Assembly: GCA_015039315.1 (NCBI GenBank)
Contig: WIDE01000010.1
Span: forward strand, 273,236-337,235
Source: Clavulina sp. PMI_390
Taxonomy: Eukaryota; Basidiomycota; Agaricomycetes; Cantharellales; Hydnaceae
Direction of reading: 5' to 3'
DNA length: 64,000 nucleotides
In this document: positions 22,220 to 33,745 of the stretch, one piece after another
Layout: each line of letters begins with the position of its first letter
Numbering within the stretch: position 1 is the first letter of the stretch
Notes under the pieces: generated by a model
Seen by the model: the letters and a program-made list of their open reading frames with translations, nothing else
Database searches by the model: none
What the model was told of the DNA's origin: nothing
Made by a program: the position numbers and the translations under genes

Positions 22220-23871
22220 ATGGATAGTTGCTCGCGTTCATCGGCTCGATACCGTGTGAGCCAGCTGAAATGCCTCATTCAAACATTGCAAGCTGTCGAG
22301 TCTGCTCAACGAACAGATGATGAATTTGTTGAGGAAATATTTGATTTCGAGCGCAACCCGTGAGTCTTCAGTGTGTTAAATACAATAACAGGTCTTCCGG
22401 AACTGAAATATTGCGCGATCCAAGTTGCTGGACTGCGGGCGCCTGCCATAAACGTCTGTACGACATATCACAGGAAATGACACTTCTTCAGGCCAGGATG
22501 GACCACCTTTCTTACCAAAAAGAAAAGAGTTCATTCGCTCTCAATAGAGCCAAGAATGCCTTGAGACCAATCTCCATGTTTCCTGATGAGATACTCTGTG
22601 CAATCATGGAGCACGTGTTGATAGATCAAGGCAATCGCATCTGGTCCGCGCCTGTACTAGCAGTCTCCTTCTGCTGGCGTCGCTCTGCAATTAACCACGC
22701 TGCGCTATGGAATGACTTAGATATTGATTACACGACGATCACTGATGAGCTCCAGCTCTGGCTCGAACGGTCGGCTCACGCGCTTATCAAGGTCACAATA
22801 AGCTATTTGCAATCCCCGGAGCACCTCTCCTCCATCTATTCTCTGCTGGAACCTCACATGACGCGAGTTGAAACCTTTCATATCAATGCAGCAATAGAGC
22901 CAGATCATTTTTCTATTCTTCACTTCTCGCCATCATTGAAAGCATTGACCTTGATATGGCCGGGGGAACAAGCTCTTGTACCTTCCCCCTACCCGTTATT
23001 CCAAACACAAAGCTTTACTCAGCTTGAGGATCTCTCACTCGGCACGGTCCTATACTCCCCGCAAAGGGTGAGTCTAGTTTTCAAGGATTCCAGTTTCGCC
23101 AAACTTCGCACCTTGACCGTAGGGGCAGCCGTGAGGGTCGATGCTGTAATAAGGTTGTTGTCTAGCTGCCGTGACCTGCAAAACCTATCATGGTGTCTCA
23201 ACAACTTCGATGGAGACAGCCACGAAGACCTTGATGCAGAGCTGGGGCAATATCAAACGCCGATCCATTTACTAAAACTTGCAACTTTCACTTGCAACGG
23301 CTCTGTGACTGTACACGCATTGCGATTTCTGGAGGTGCCATCGCTGAAGACGCTTAGCATTGGCTTGTCAAATCTTCCTCGCAGGACCATTCTCTCTGAC
23401 CTGATCTCGCAGCACTCCAACATCCGAGTCCTTCGTATACTCGATATCGAGGATTTGGATGATCGAGTGATTGGTACTATGTTTCTCAAACTTCCTAATC
23501 TCGAAGAATTTGTCCACGACATGTGGAATACATCCAGCATTAAATCTTTAGGGCTGTTGACAAGATCCACCCGTGACTTCAGTAGTGCTTCCGGGGTCAC
23601 ATTCAACAACGCTCCCAACCTCTCGCTGCTGGGAATCAATAGTCCCTTGTTCGAACAGCCTGAAGAAGGGGGTGATTTAGTGGGTGACCTTTTACGGCAG
23701 CTGAGTAGCCTTATCCCATCTAGAACGCGGCGCAAAACAGGGGCAGCAAAATTCATGGTTGTTTTGCCTGACATATCCACTCTCGAATCAGCTTTGGAAG
23801 GGAAATATGTCAACAACATTCAATGGGATGTTGACTATACACTCTGGAGGCTGTCTCGTGATATAGTATAG
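22220..23871 (+). CDS. F-box protein, family C member 3
   Basis: About 528 residues in two exons. ATG at 22220 opens MDSCSRSSARYRVSQLKCLI. The donor GTGAGT at 22360 joins an acceptor at about 22424, giving a 65-base intron; the phase-2 junction restores PCWTAGACHKRLYDISQEM. A shorter 32-base splice is also in frame but below normal intron size. A leading coil (ISQEMTLLQARMDHLSYQK) is followed by the F-box NALRPISMFPDEILCAIMEHV and CWRRSAINHAALWNDL. The C-terminal leucine-rich array includes LRTLTVGAAV and LPNLEEFVHDMWN. Compared with the tandem neighbour at 20203 it shares the whole layout but is well diverged, so the duplication is not very recent. Likely an SCF receptor. Confidence 0.8.
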
Positions 23872-24034
23872 TGGGGGATAGCTAACCACCTGCTATCAAT
23901 CCGCAGCAACTTTTTCAAGAAAAATAGCAATAATTGTATGCATACATAGCGACGATCCCAACCTTTAGCAAATCAATTTACCATTGCCGAAAAGCACCCA
24001 CTTCACCTCTGGCTCCACCCACTGTGCCCTCCCT

Positions 24035-25677
24035 CTACTCCTCCTCGCTGTCCTCGATCGTCATATCCACAGCATCCCTCATCTCCTTCTCAGCCCTCTC
24101 CTTCTCCCTCCTCAAATGCGCCTTGACGCGATTCTCCAAATTCTTATTACGCACCAAGTCAGCCTTTGTAAGCTGTGCCCTGCAGCCGTGCGCAGGACAT
24201 GTGATAGTAGGCTGGTTGAACATGGCGTAGATCGTCTCGCGAGAGAAAGAGTGGGGGCATTTGGTCCTATCGGCGCCAGCAAAGACATTGGGAAGAGTAA
24301 AAGGTGGAGATTTTTCAAGAGGTGAGATGTGGTGGAAGGAATATGCTGAGGTGGGTACATACGATGTGACTGGATCGACGAACACTGTCAAGGAGATAGG
24401 GTCCTTGAACCCTTGGGTGGCGCCTCCAACCAGAATGTCCTCGTCCGAATCATCAGGGTCTCCTTCCTCTATTATAATAGTTCATTCATTAACCAGACAG
24501 GTTGACCATATAGATTAGAAAGATACACGTACCGCGCGGGATGGTCTGCGCCAAGGGAGGCATTGGCTCATGCTCATCACGAGCCTCCTAAGAGTCGCCA
24601 AGACGATGAGATAAGTACTCTCCAATGGGAGAGGAGAGATAAAGGCATTGGTGATTCATTCACAACGCACCCAAATGGCGGTTCTAAATGCTTGATACGC
24701 CTGGTTATTGGCGTACTTTTGGCGTTGTGTCTTCTTTGCATATTCCTTGATCGCAGCCGCCACACTAGCTTCGTAATTGTCCAAAGGGCTTCCCTGAAGC
24801 AGAATCCATTAGTAAAAGAGAAAATGAGCAACAGGCCACAAAGGACTAGGAGAAGAATGAAGAGAGAAGACGCACCTCTAATGTTCTGTTCTCGATAGCG
24901 CTTTGAAGCGCGGTGAGCGCGGCTGCGTGCGCGTTTGCCATCTCTTCGTACTCCAAGAGTTCCTTGATTGGCTTATCCATACCTAGTGCTTCCTGTCAGT
25001 AGGGAAACTAGCGTCAGTAACTATAATAGCTAGATCAAGGCAGCAGAAAATTCAGGATCGTAGATCTGCCGGCAGTAGACGAACCTTGCTCTCGTCTTCT
25101 GGAGGATCATTTTTCTCCTGGAATTGCATCGCGGTGTTGTTGTATCGGATGTAGAGTTCAGGGAACTGCTTGGTCATGGAGGACCACTCGGTGATAAGGC
25201 CACGAAGTCGTTGAGCACTGTCTAAATGAGATGAGAGGGTAGGAGCGAAGTTATAGTGGTGAGGCGTATGGACGATCGAAATTAGGAAGAGTAGGTCGCG
25301 CTGCAGGAACTCACTGGCTGGAATCGGTTGATCCTCCCACTTTTGGGTCAGTCGATCCTATTAGTGTCAGAGCGGGTGAATAGGTGAGCGACAGTCAGCT
25401 ACTCATGATCATGGCGGTCCCAAAGAGTCATAGCCGAAGAGAGACACAAGGGCAATGGACGACTCACCACTTCATCGTACATGGCCTGATCGGGGTCAGC
25501 GTCCATTTGCTTTTGGCGCTGTGATCCTCCTTGTTCAGTTTTTACGTCAGCATCTACCACCTCGTCATCTTCTTGCGCGCGATTGCGACGCGACGACCCC
25601 GAGCCCGACGCATGGGGCTGGCTGGAGCCCTCTTCAATATCGTCATCTGGCACGACGCGACGCAGTCCCCGTGCCAT
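24035..25677 (-). CDS. NSE2: SUMO E3 ligase NSE2/MMS21 of the SMC5-SMC6 complex
   Basis: A 369-residue protein from seven exons: about 25677-25468, 25357-25315, 25221-25085, 24983-24876, 24793-24671, 24587-24533 and 24468-24035. The C-terminus is an SP-RING of the zf-Nse type: FKDPISLTVFVDPVTS, then TKCPHSFSRETI, then TITCPAHGCRAQL with the C-x-H...C...C zinc ligands, followed by KADLVRNKNLENRVKAHLR. The family attaches SUMO to chromatin and repair proteins and docks on the SMC5 coiled coil through N-terminal helices. Such helices are visible here as LLEYEEMANAHAAALTAL and YEASVAAAIKEYAKKT. The first 70 residues are polar and likely disordered. A charged tail (DMTIEDSEEE) closes the protein. 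The gene is divergent from carnitine acetyltransferase, whose start is 260 bases away, so they share a promoter region. The fourth-exon boundary was chosen because the alternative acceptor shifts the frame. Confidence 0.8.
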
Positions 25678-25937
25678 TTTTTTCCTCGGTGTTTATGAAG
25701 ATCGAAGTGGAGATGGACAAGTTGTTTCAGCAAGCACTAGCCCCAGACGCGTCCAAGTCGGAACGTATTAACGCGAGTGTGGCTGTGCTCAATCGGTCTG
25801 CACGTGCCTGTTCCCACACTCCCTCTTCATTCCGGGACCGGCATTCAACGCTGACCGTGTTGGCTCTTGAATATTCTGAAAGTAGAAAGGAGTCTCTTCC
25901 ACTCATCCATCCATCCCTACTCGCCCGTCCGTCGCAG

Positions 25938-28763
25938 ATGCTTAGAAGGTCATCACTTCAGACCGCACGTAGACTATCCCAACTCTCAGTATGTCGTTCA
26001 TTCGCCTAGCCTCGTCACCATTTGCGCGCGCATGAATTCACTGACCCCCACCCAATTTCCCTGTCTTTCCTGTGATTTTCCCATCTGCCAGGCATCGTCC
26101 CCAGCATCATCCCCAGCGAGAATCGCCATGGCACCCGCAGCCTCCTCCGCTAAGCGCTCACTCACCACGTCAAAGCCCCGGCGGTCCGACGACGTCCCTG
26201 AGGGCTACGTCCGCGATCCCAACCTGGGGCCGACGTACGCCTACCAAGCCTCCCTGCCCCATCTCCCCGTTCCCACCCTTGCCTCCACAACAGCAAAATA
26301 CCTCGAGAGTGTCCAGCCCCATCTCACTCCCGAAGAGTACAGCAAGACTAAAAAGGTCGTTGAGAGCTTTGCTGCGTCGGATCTCGCAAAGAAGCTGCAG
26401 GACAGGCTCCTCGCACGAGCAGCAGACACCGAGGCCAACCCCAGCTGGCTGGCGGATTGGTGGAATGAAGCCGCGTATATGGGATACAGAGGTGTGTTTC
26501 CGCTCGTCCATGTTGTCCCCAACGACGATGTGCTGGCGATGAACTGACTGAGTGCATTCTGCCAACTTTCTTCGTCGCCTCCACACAGACCCAGTAGTCG
26601 TCTTCGTGTCCTACTACTTTGTCCACATCGAAGACAAACTGCGCAAGACCCCCGAAAAGCGCGCTGCCGCCCTCATCAGGGCCATGCTTCCCTTCCGCGA
26701 ACTCGTCGAGACGTGCGTATCGTGTGCCCTATTTGCCTCGAACGGTACAAGAAGCTGACAACTTTGACTCAACATGAAATTTCATTCCACACATCGACAT
26801 GCATTCATCTCTGTCTCCCCCCACCTTGACCCTGTCATTCTCGACTCCACCGACGTAAAATGACCTTGTCCCATCATGTCCGTGGGCGAACCGGTTTCCT
26901 ATGGATCCTCCCCATTTATTCCACGATCTGCCCCACTCTCCCGCTTCTTCCCGCTGTTCCCCTCGATGCATCATCGATCTTCCTGCGTCAATTTCAACGA
27001 TTTGCAAACCTCCACAGTCAGCAGCTGCAGCCTGACAAGGTTCGCAAGGCACCACTCTGCATGTCCTCGTACAAGTGGCTGTATGTGGCCCCCCTCTTGT
27101 TATCCATTGAACTGTGATGCGCTGATACTTCTGCCTTGACCACAGGTTCAACTCGTCGCGTTACCCAGTCAAGCCTAACGACACTGCAACCAAGTTTGAT
27201 CCCCAGACCCACAACCATGTGCTCTTCATCCGTAACAACAAGTTCTACACTGTCCAGCTCGAGCACGATGGTGTCCAACTGAGCACCACTGAGCTTGAAA
27301 GGTAACTCTCTCACTCGAATCCATCCTCTACGCACCAACTATCTCTGACCCTTACTCTGGCATACAGCCAAATCTCCAAAATCATCGCCAAGGCCGCTGC
27401 CTCTCCCGCAGGACCAGCCATCGGCGCCCTCACCTCTGAAAACCGCGACATCTGGGCCGACGCGCGCACCGCCCTGCTCAAAGCCTCTCCCTCGGGTCTC
27501 AACGCCGCCTCACTCGAGAAAATCGAGTCGGCCGTGATCGTCGTAGCACTCGACGCCGAGAAGCCCGTCACGCGCGACGAAGTGAGCTGGCACGTATGGA
27601 CTGGTGACGCGAAGAACCGGTGGTTCGACAAGCATCAGTTTGTGGTGTTTGATAATGGCCGAAGTGGGTTTTTGGGCGAGCATTCGTGTATGGATGGTAC
27701 CCCCACGTTAAGGATGAATGAGTTTGTGTGTGGGAATGTTGTGCTTGGTAAAGTGGATAATGGGAGTGTTGAGGTGAGGCAGGGTTTGCCGGAGCCGGAG
27801 GAGCTGCAGTGGGAGGTGAATGCGGAGGTTGCAAAGTATGTGGGTGAGGCTGAGAAGCACTACGATGAGCTGATTGGGGCGCATGGCATGGATGTGAGTC
27901 CTTTCGTGCTCTCCCTTGCTCTTACGAATGAGCTGACTGAGCACTCTCTCTTGACTAACAGGTCCTGCACTACGAGGGCTACGGTGCTTCGTTCATCAAG
28001 AAGTTCAAGGCTTCCCCTGATGCCTGGGCTCAGCTCGTCAAGCAGCTTGCGTTCTACAAGCTGTTCAACCGCCCGCCTGTCGTGTACGAGAGTTGCCAGA
28101 CTCGCAAGTTCCAGCTCGGCCGCACAGAGGTCATTCGCAGCACGAGCAACGAGTCGCTTGCCTTCGTCAAGGCCATGGAGGACGTCAAGGAGACCGTAAG
28201 TCCAGCGTCTCGTAGCTTCACACACCACGATATCTAACAGACACTACTTCCAATTGATTATGTAGGACGCCCACCGCGCGACGCTGTTCCGCCGCGCTGT
28301 CACACGGCACTTGCAGTACGCCGCCTGGGCCGCCGACGGACAGGGCGTCGATCGTCATCTGTTCGGTCTCAAGAAGCTCCTGAAGGAAGGAGAGGCTGTT
28401 CCTGAGATTTACACGGACAAGGCGTTTGGGCAGACGAACCACTGGGAGCTGAGCACGAGTCAGCTGAGCTCGCCGTGGTTTGACGGATGGGGCTACGGAG
28501 AGGGTGTGTACCATCAGCCATTTTCTTTCAAGTCCTATTTGACTAATCTTTTTTGGGTGACAGTCGTTCCTGATGGATATGGCCTGTCGTACGGTATCGG
28601 CGCGGACCATATCAGGTGGACTATCACGTCCGTGAAGGATACCCGTGACGGCAAGCTGCTCAAGCATTACCTTGCTGAGGCAGCGACGGAAGTGAGGATA
28701 ATGATGGAGAATGCGGCCAAGGAGGAGGCTACTAAGGAGGGAACTGTCAAGGCGAAGCTCTAG
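25938..28763 (+). CDS. CAT2: Carnitine O-acetyltransferase, mitochondrial and peroxisomal
   Basis: The protein moves acetyl groups between CoA and carnitine so that acetyl units can cross organelle membranes. Nine exons are inferred: 25938-25988, 26092-26491, 26589-26712, 27018-27080, 27146-27301, 27368-27893, 27962-28195, 28266-28503 and 28564-28763. This gives 663 residues. Family blocks are LPHLPVPTL, NPSWLADWWNEAAY, APLCMSSYKWLFNSSRYP and the catalytic-histidine segment LGEHSCMDGTPT. Further on are GASFIKKFKASPDAWAQ and DGYGLSYGIG. Exon 1 encodes MLRRSSLQTARRLSQLS, a basic amphipathic mitochondrial leader. A second in-frame ATG at 26128 lies downstream of it, and the protein ends AKL, a PTS1 peroxisomal signal. 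Starting at the second ATG would remove the leader. That is the known dual-targeting scheme of yeast CAT2. The 305-base third intron is unusually long for this window. Confidence 0.92.
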
Positions 28764-29147
28764 AGAGAGGAAATCATTCTATAGAGTGATCTATATGTAG
28801 TTTTAGTTAGATTATATTGGATCTTTTGTCTTTTCCTTCGCATTTTTGGGTTGCGGAGGATGTGAGCTTTGTCACACGCTGGCGATTGTCACCGACTGCC
28901 TTGACTTTCCAACACCAAACCAAGGACCTCTTATTCTTCTTGGCTGAGATACCTATACGACCTAAGTGGCCACCAGAGACTCCTCTATAACCCTGACAGC
29001 TGTTTCCACGTACGTTAGAGGCTATTGTTGCGGGCTGCCGCATTATTTTACCTCGACGGACCAGTCGTATGTTGTGGGAGTACCCCGGGTAACGAACCAG
29101 AGACGAAGCTGCTGACACTTCAATATCTGTACCAATATTCTAGTGGG
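28764..29147. other. Intergenic between carnitine acetyltransferase and F-box gene
   Basis: The 3' flank of the acetyltransferase, then the promoter of the next gene. The frame of the F-box gene is open back to 29025 without an ATG, so a spliced leader exon in this stretch cannot be excluded. Confidence 0.4.
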
Positions 29148-30617
29148 ATGCTTGCGGATGTTTCCACGATGCGTGGTGGTACCCAGACAGAAGATTTCCT
29201 TGAGCAACAGATGCCCGAGCTCCCATTTCTACACAAGGAACTCGATGAAATTACCAAAAAGCGAGCAATGAACGCTCTCTTGCCCGTCGAGAAACTTCCA
29301 CCAGAACTTCTCAGTCAAATCTTTCGGTTTGCTCTGGTGAATGTGCGCAGTAGGATCTGGTCTGCCGGAGCCCTCGGCGTCTCGCATCGCTGGCGAGAAT
29401 GCGCTCTGCAAGATGCATTTCTATGGTGTTCAATCCGCATCACCTCTCGTACGACTATAAACAAGCTCGAACGATGGCTTAAGCTTTCACGAGCAGCCAT
29501 CCTCGATGTCGATGTACGATGTGCCATAGACATCAACAATAATGATGCCCTGATCTACATGCTCTATCGCCACGAGGAGCGCATTCGTCTTCTACATCTC
29601 TGCTTCGATGAAATACTCGCCCCATTCATTCCTTTTGCGTTCAACTATACAACTCTCGAGGACCTCTCTCTCTCTTGGACAGCTCCAGATCACGGGATTG
29701 CGATGTATCCAACACCGCCTTTATTCTCTTCTCATGCACCTCCCAATCTCCGCAAGCTCGCCTTAAGTATAGATGGGAAACTAGCCTATGAGGAAATGGA
29801 CGTCGCGACAAATCATTTCTCCCCGGAACTGTTCGAGTCATTGCAGTTCAGCAATGCTGTCAGCACTCCCGATATCTGCGCTCTGCTTCCGACTTGCCAC
29901 AATATTCGCGAGTTGACGTGGGAGCACTGGGAAGATCCATACCTGCCAGCTCGACTGGCACCGTATCAGGGTATCCACCTCGACTTCCCTTTACTATCCA
30001 ACCTACGTATAAATGGATTGATCACGTACTTCCTATTAGAACGGATTAGGGCCCCCAAATTGACGCACCTCAGCATCGGGGAGACCGAAGAAGAGCCTGA
30101 TACTTTGTCGGTTGGGGTGCCAGAACTAATCGGTCGCTTTGGCTCCCTCCGATCTCTCCACCTCATGGATTTCTATCATCCAATGACAGCTGACGACATT
30201 AAAGCGCTCTTCTCATCCCTACCGATGCTCGAAAGACTACTTTATGATCAATGGACAGTCGAAAATGCTCATGCCCTCGAGGCGCTTAGTGAACCGAGCC
30301 GGGAGAGCTCATCGCCTTTGCAGGCGCCAAAGATTGCTTCTTGTCTCTCAACATTAGGTATATGGGGTGGCGGAGTCTTCGGCCTCAAAAAATATTGGGC
30401 GTTCACGAACATCGTCGCAGATGCCCTATATCGGCTAGCTACCCGAAACCCGGTTCCTGGGAGGAAAACGCCCCTGAAGGTCTTCATGCAACGAAATCAC
30501 GATACGGCAATCGAATTCAGTGGACACAAATTATCTGATATCGGGGTGCATCTCGTTACCTACCCGGAATGGTGTAAATTGTACGAACCAGCGTGCAATA
30601 CAAAAAAGGATGCATAG
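29148..30617 (+). CDS. F-box protein, distant relative of family C
   Basis: A single long exon of 489 codons from the first in-frame ATG at 29148. An N-terminal helix (EDFLEQQMPELPFLHKELDE) leads into the F-box NALLPVEKLPPELLSQIFRFAL and VSHRWRECALQDAFLWCSI. This is the same helix-plus-F-box architecture as the genes at 20203 and 22220. The C-terminal part is leucine-rich (LEDLSLSW, LRKLALSID, LRSLHLMDFY, LPMLERLLYDQW) and follows the same strand order as family C, but identity is low. Probably an SCF substrate receptor; the target is unknown. No frame damage was seen. Its 3' end faces the convergent kinase gene, whose stop lies about 220 bases further on. Confidence 0.75.
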   Translation: MLADVSTMRGGTQTEDFLEQQMPELPFLHKELDEITKKRAMNALLPVEKLPPELLSQIFRFALVNVRSRIWSAGALGVSHRWRECALQDAFLWCSIRITSRTTINKLERWLKLSRAAILDVDVRCAIDINNNDALIYMLYRHEERIRLLHLCFDEILAPFIPFAFNYTTLEDLSLSWTAPDHGIAMYPTPPLFSSHAPPNLRKLALSIDGKLAYEEMDVATNHFSPELFESLQFSNAVSTPDICALLPTCHNIRELTWEHWEDPYLPARLAPYQGIHLDFPLLSNLRINGLITYFLLERIRAPKLTHLSIGETEEEPDTLSVGVPELIGRFGSLRSLHLMDFYHPMTADDIKALFSSLPMLERLLYDQWTVENAHALEALSEPSRESSSPLQAPKIASCLSTLGIWGGGVFGLKKYWAFTNIVADALYRLATRNPVPGRKTPLKVFMQRNHDTAIEFSGHKLSDIGVHLVTYPEWCKLYEPACNTKKDA

Positions 30618-30839
30618 ATAGTCTTCGTTTCTTGAGACTGTTTTGAGGGTCTCGAATAGTCAAAGTGCTCCCTCAACTTGGTGCTTCTTCCGCTATGTAT
30701 GAAGTTTGGGCAGACAACAGCTCGAAAAAAGGTGACCCAGAATTGCGTATCATTCTCATGCAGAATGCGTCGTTACAGTGCTGATCAGAAAGGCCAGCCT
30801 GTTGGCGAGTGAATATCGTTGATAGAGAAAGTTTTGCGA

Positions 30840-33745
30840 CTACCCCCACTTCAGCGAGCAGAAAATTCCACGTTGACGGCCTAACGGTGAATCCCGACCC
30901 GATGGAGCATCACCACCCTCACTCTCTACAGTTGGACTTGTATTCAACGAGGTGGGGGAGAGCGGCGTGGGCTCAGTCGAAAGTTGAGCCGCCGAGATCG
31001 GGGGAGGCATTCGTGGCAAACTTGGGCCATACCGGGTTTCAAGTTGATCATTCATCCAATTGCGAATGTTGGGGGCAAGCCTGGCGTGTTGTGCTACACC
31101 TTCGGCGTAATATCCCCTGTTGTAAGCTCCCATATGCTCATGAAGGAAAGAACAAAAGAACCAGGTCGCTTCCTTTGACCCAGTGATTTTGGCGTGAGTT
31201 CATGATTGCTACATTTAGCGTGCGAAGGCGAATGGACGTACACGGCAGGTGAAATACTCTGGAATATATCTGTCAAGAAGTTCCAAGAGTCTTCCGAGAG
31301 CTTGGAGAGAAGGGTGGGCACTGAATAGCTGTCGAGTCTCGCGCTGGGTCCTGCGATCGCTGAGCAACAATGCTTCTCTCTTAACAGCCATAGAAACCTG
31401 TTGGCATTGTACGAAGAGATATTAGCCATATTGAATAACACGAAACAATGAAGTTAATTCCTACCTTGATTCGACTCTTCTGTAGATTCCGATGAGCCGT
31501 GCCAAAAGTATCCACTTTGGATATGTACGAGTCATTCTTTAGTTCCAATTTAAGACAGATGCTTTCTCTGGTTGCACGCTCCAGCTCCAGAATGGCGAAC
31601 CGATGAGTCCAAATGCCTTCCTTTCGGCGATAGGTCTCAATTGATCTAATCGTTCCGCTCTGAATCGACCTATAGTTCGCAATGAGGTGGCAAACTACGT
31701 GAAGGTCTACATTCAAAACCCCCGGATTGGTGAGGCTGGTGGGTATTGGTTGGTAGCGAAGTTTGGGGTCGTCCGCCTCATTAGGGCGGAAAAACGCCTT
31801 GGGGAGATATGCGTGGGGTCAAGCACAGTTACAATCGGTTTCAAGAGAAGAGACTCACCGAAGGGTATTTAAGGACCTCTTGTCGAGACCTAGATGCGTT
31901 TATCAGGAGATAGTTTGCCAATCGAGTGGGAGATAAACTGATAACGCACGGCGCCCTGCTCTGGTCTGCTTGATTATGCAGCGAAAGGGCTTTTCGTGGA
32001 ATTTATCCTCAGTATACAGATCGTCAATTTCAGGTGCAACGTGTACCTTGATGTACGGTTCCATGGGTAGCGACTGCCTGTCCGACTATGAAATCGTTCA
32101 AGTCATCAGATCACATATCAATAGCACAGTGCACAGCAGCGGTATTTCGAGGCGAATGAAGCGCAATAAAACGTCGGTCTCATAGGATGGCTGGATGGCT
32201 TACTAGGGCGGAACAGCTGCTCTAAGCGTTTCACTACTTCATTGATTGATGGCCGGTCAGAAGGTTGTTGGCTCCACATCTCCAGGAGTAAATTCCAAAA
32301 GCCTTCTTCTACGTCGGATGGAAGTTTTACCACAGCTTTCGGTCTTTCGGGTCGCTTGTTATGTCTAAACTCCGATGACACTTTTCCCTTCTCTTTGAGG
32401 TGTGAGAACGGGACTTCACCAGTCCATGTGTTGAAGAATATCATAGAGAGACTGAAAACATCACCTTCCCCATTAGGGCGAAAGCTTTCGTCTGTGCTTG
32501 AAGTGAATTCAGGTGCCAAGAATCGGAAATTTCCGCCCTCCTGCAGGAATGTATGCGTTCGGGTGATATCGTGACGGATACGGCTGAGGCCAAAGTCGCA
32601 GAGGAATGGGTTATTAAGATCATCAATTAGAATATTTCCCTATTTGACAATATCAGCAAGTCACGAGGTGGGAGTAAGGACAAACACAGTGCATACTGGG
32701 TGAAGATCTCCATGTATTATCGGTGGGTGCCGAGAGTGTAGATATTGCACTCCCCTGCTGATGCCAAGAAGCTAATTGATTCACAATGTGATGTCATTTG
32801 GTTGTAGTCCCGAGGATGTAAGCTTTGATAGGACCCGAAGGCTCACTATGCATTGAAAGCTTGTTGCATCAATTAGTTGACCTTTCAGTAAATCGCGCAG
32901 AGAGCCACGTTCGACAAGTGGTAGAACCAGGATCGGGGGTGATTTCTGCGACTCTTGATAAATTCCAAGGAGCGGGAGGATATTGGGGTGAGATAGCTGT
33001 GAATGGGTGATTGCTTCACGGTGAACTAGCTACAGAAAAGAATGAGCCCTGTTAGTCCATGAGGCATTCTGAAGTGACCGCGGCTTTGACCTGCGTGACC
33101 TGATGACCCTCAGGACCATCCCAGTACTTTGAGGGTACGGGTATCTCTCGAACAGCCACAGGCCGTTCTGCCAACTGACCACGATAGATAATAGCCTCTC
33201 CTCCTCGCCCAACCAGATCTCCGCGGTTAAATGTCACATCTTTAAGCGTGAAGGCAGTCGGGACAGCACGTGCGTAATAGCTGAAATCCTGCAGGAGCCT
33301 CAACGACTCCGCATATGTACTAGAACCCTTAGGCTGACCTTTGAGGTCCTGTAAATACCGGACAGCTGTTCAGAGTGTTCACGTCCAGCCCGTTATTTAA
33401 CACTTACGGAATAGATACGGTCTAAGATCTCCGTCAGCGGAGCAGGTGGGGGTTGGGTACTCCTAGACCCGAATCTCATCAAGGCTCGAAGGGATGCGAA
33501 AGAGATTGTGATCCGGTGTTGTCTACCAGAAGTGATCTGCTGGGCACGGTGGCTGTGTGGATTAGATGCCTCGACGACCTCGTGAGCATCTAAAGTGCCA
33601 CTCTCGATTTGATCGTGAGTCTCGCAGGGTTCTACCATCGGCCTCGAGGCAGTAAAAAGTTTTGATTTCGACAAAAAAGACTCACCTGTACTTCTTGAGT
33701 CTCACTCAGTGGCTCATTAGCGTGGGTTATATCTTCAGCTGACAT
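30840..33745 (-). CDS. Kinase-like protein (TKL-like) with unrecognised C-terminal region, copy 2
   Basis: A multi-exon gene on the minus strand, starting MSAEDITHANEPLSETQ at 33745. A short helical region (LMRFGSRSTQ, EILDRIYS) precedes the kinase fold. The glycine-rich loop is LVGRGGEAIIYRG. The beta-3 strand reads PVAVREI, with arginine where active kinases have lysine. Later motifs look normal: LVHREAITHS (helix C glutamate), HGDLHPGNIL (catalytic loop), CDFGLSRIR and LAPEFTSSTDESF. DVFSLSMIFF and the RPS...VVKRLEQL helix complete the fold. After a linker comes a region starting LNVDLHVVCHLIANYRSIQ and ending AYNRGYYAEGVAQHARLAPNIRNWMN, shared only with the neighbour at 35513. A Ser/Pro tail closes the protein. 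Exon boundaries in the C-terminal half are approximate; joining the kinase and C-terminal region into one gene rests on the paralogue having the same order. Confidence 0.7.

Noticed and set aside
22360..22391. 32-base GT..AG intron at the start of the F-box gene at 22220
   Set aside because: It keeps frame, but it is shorter than any other intron here; the 65-base alternative ending near 22424 also keeps frame and is of normal size.
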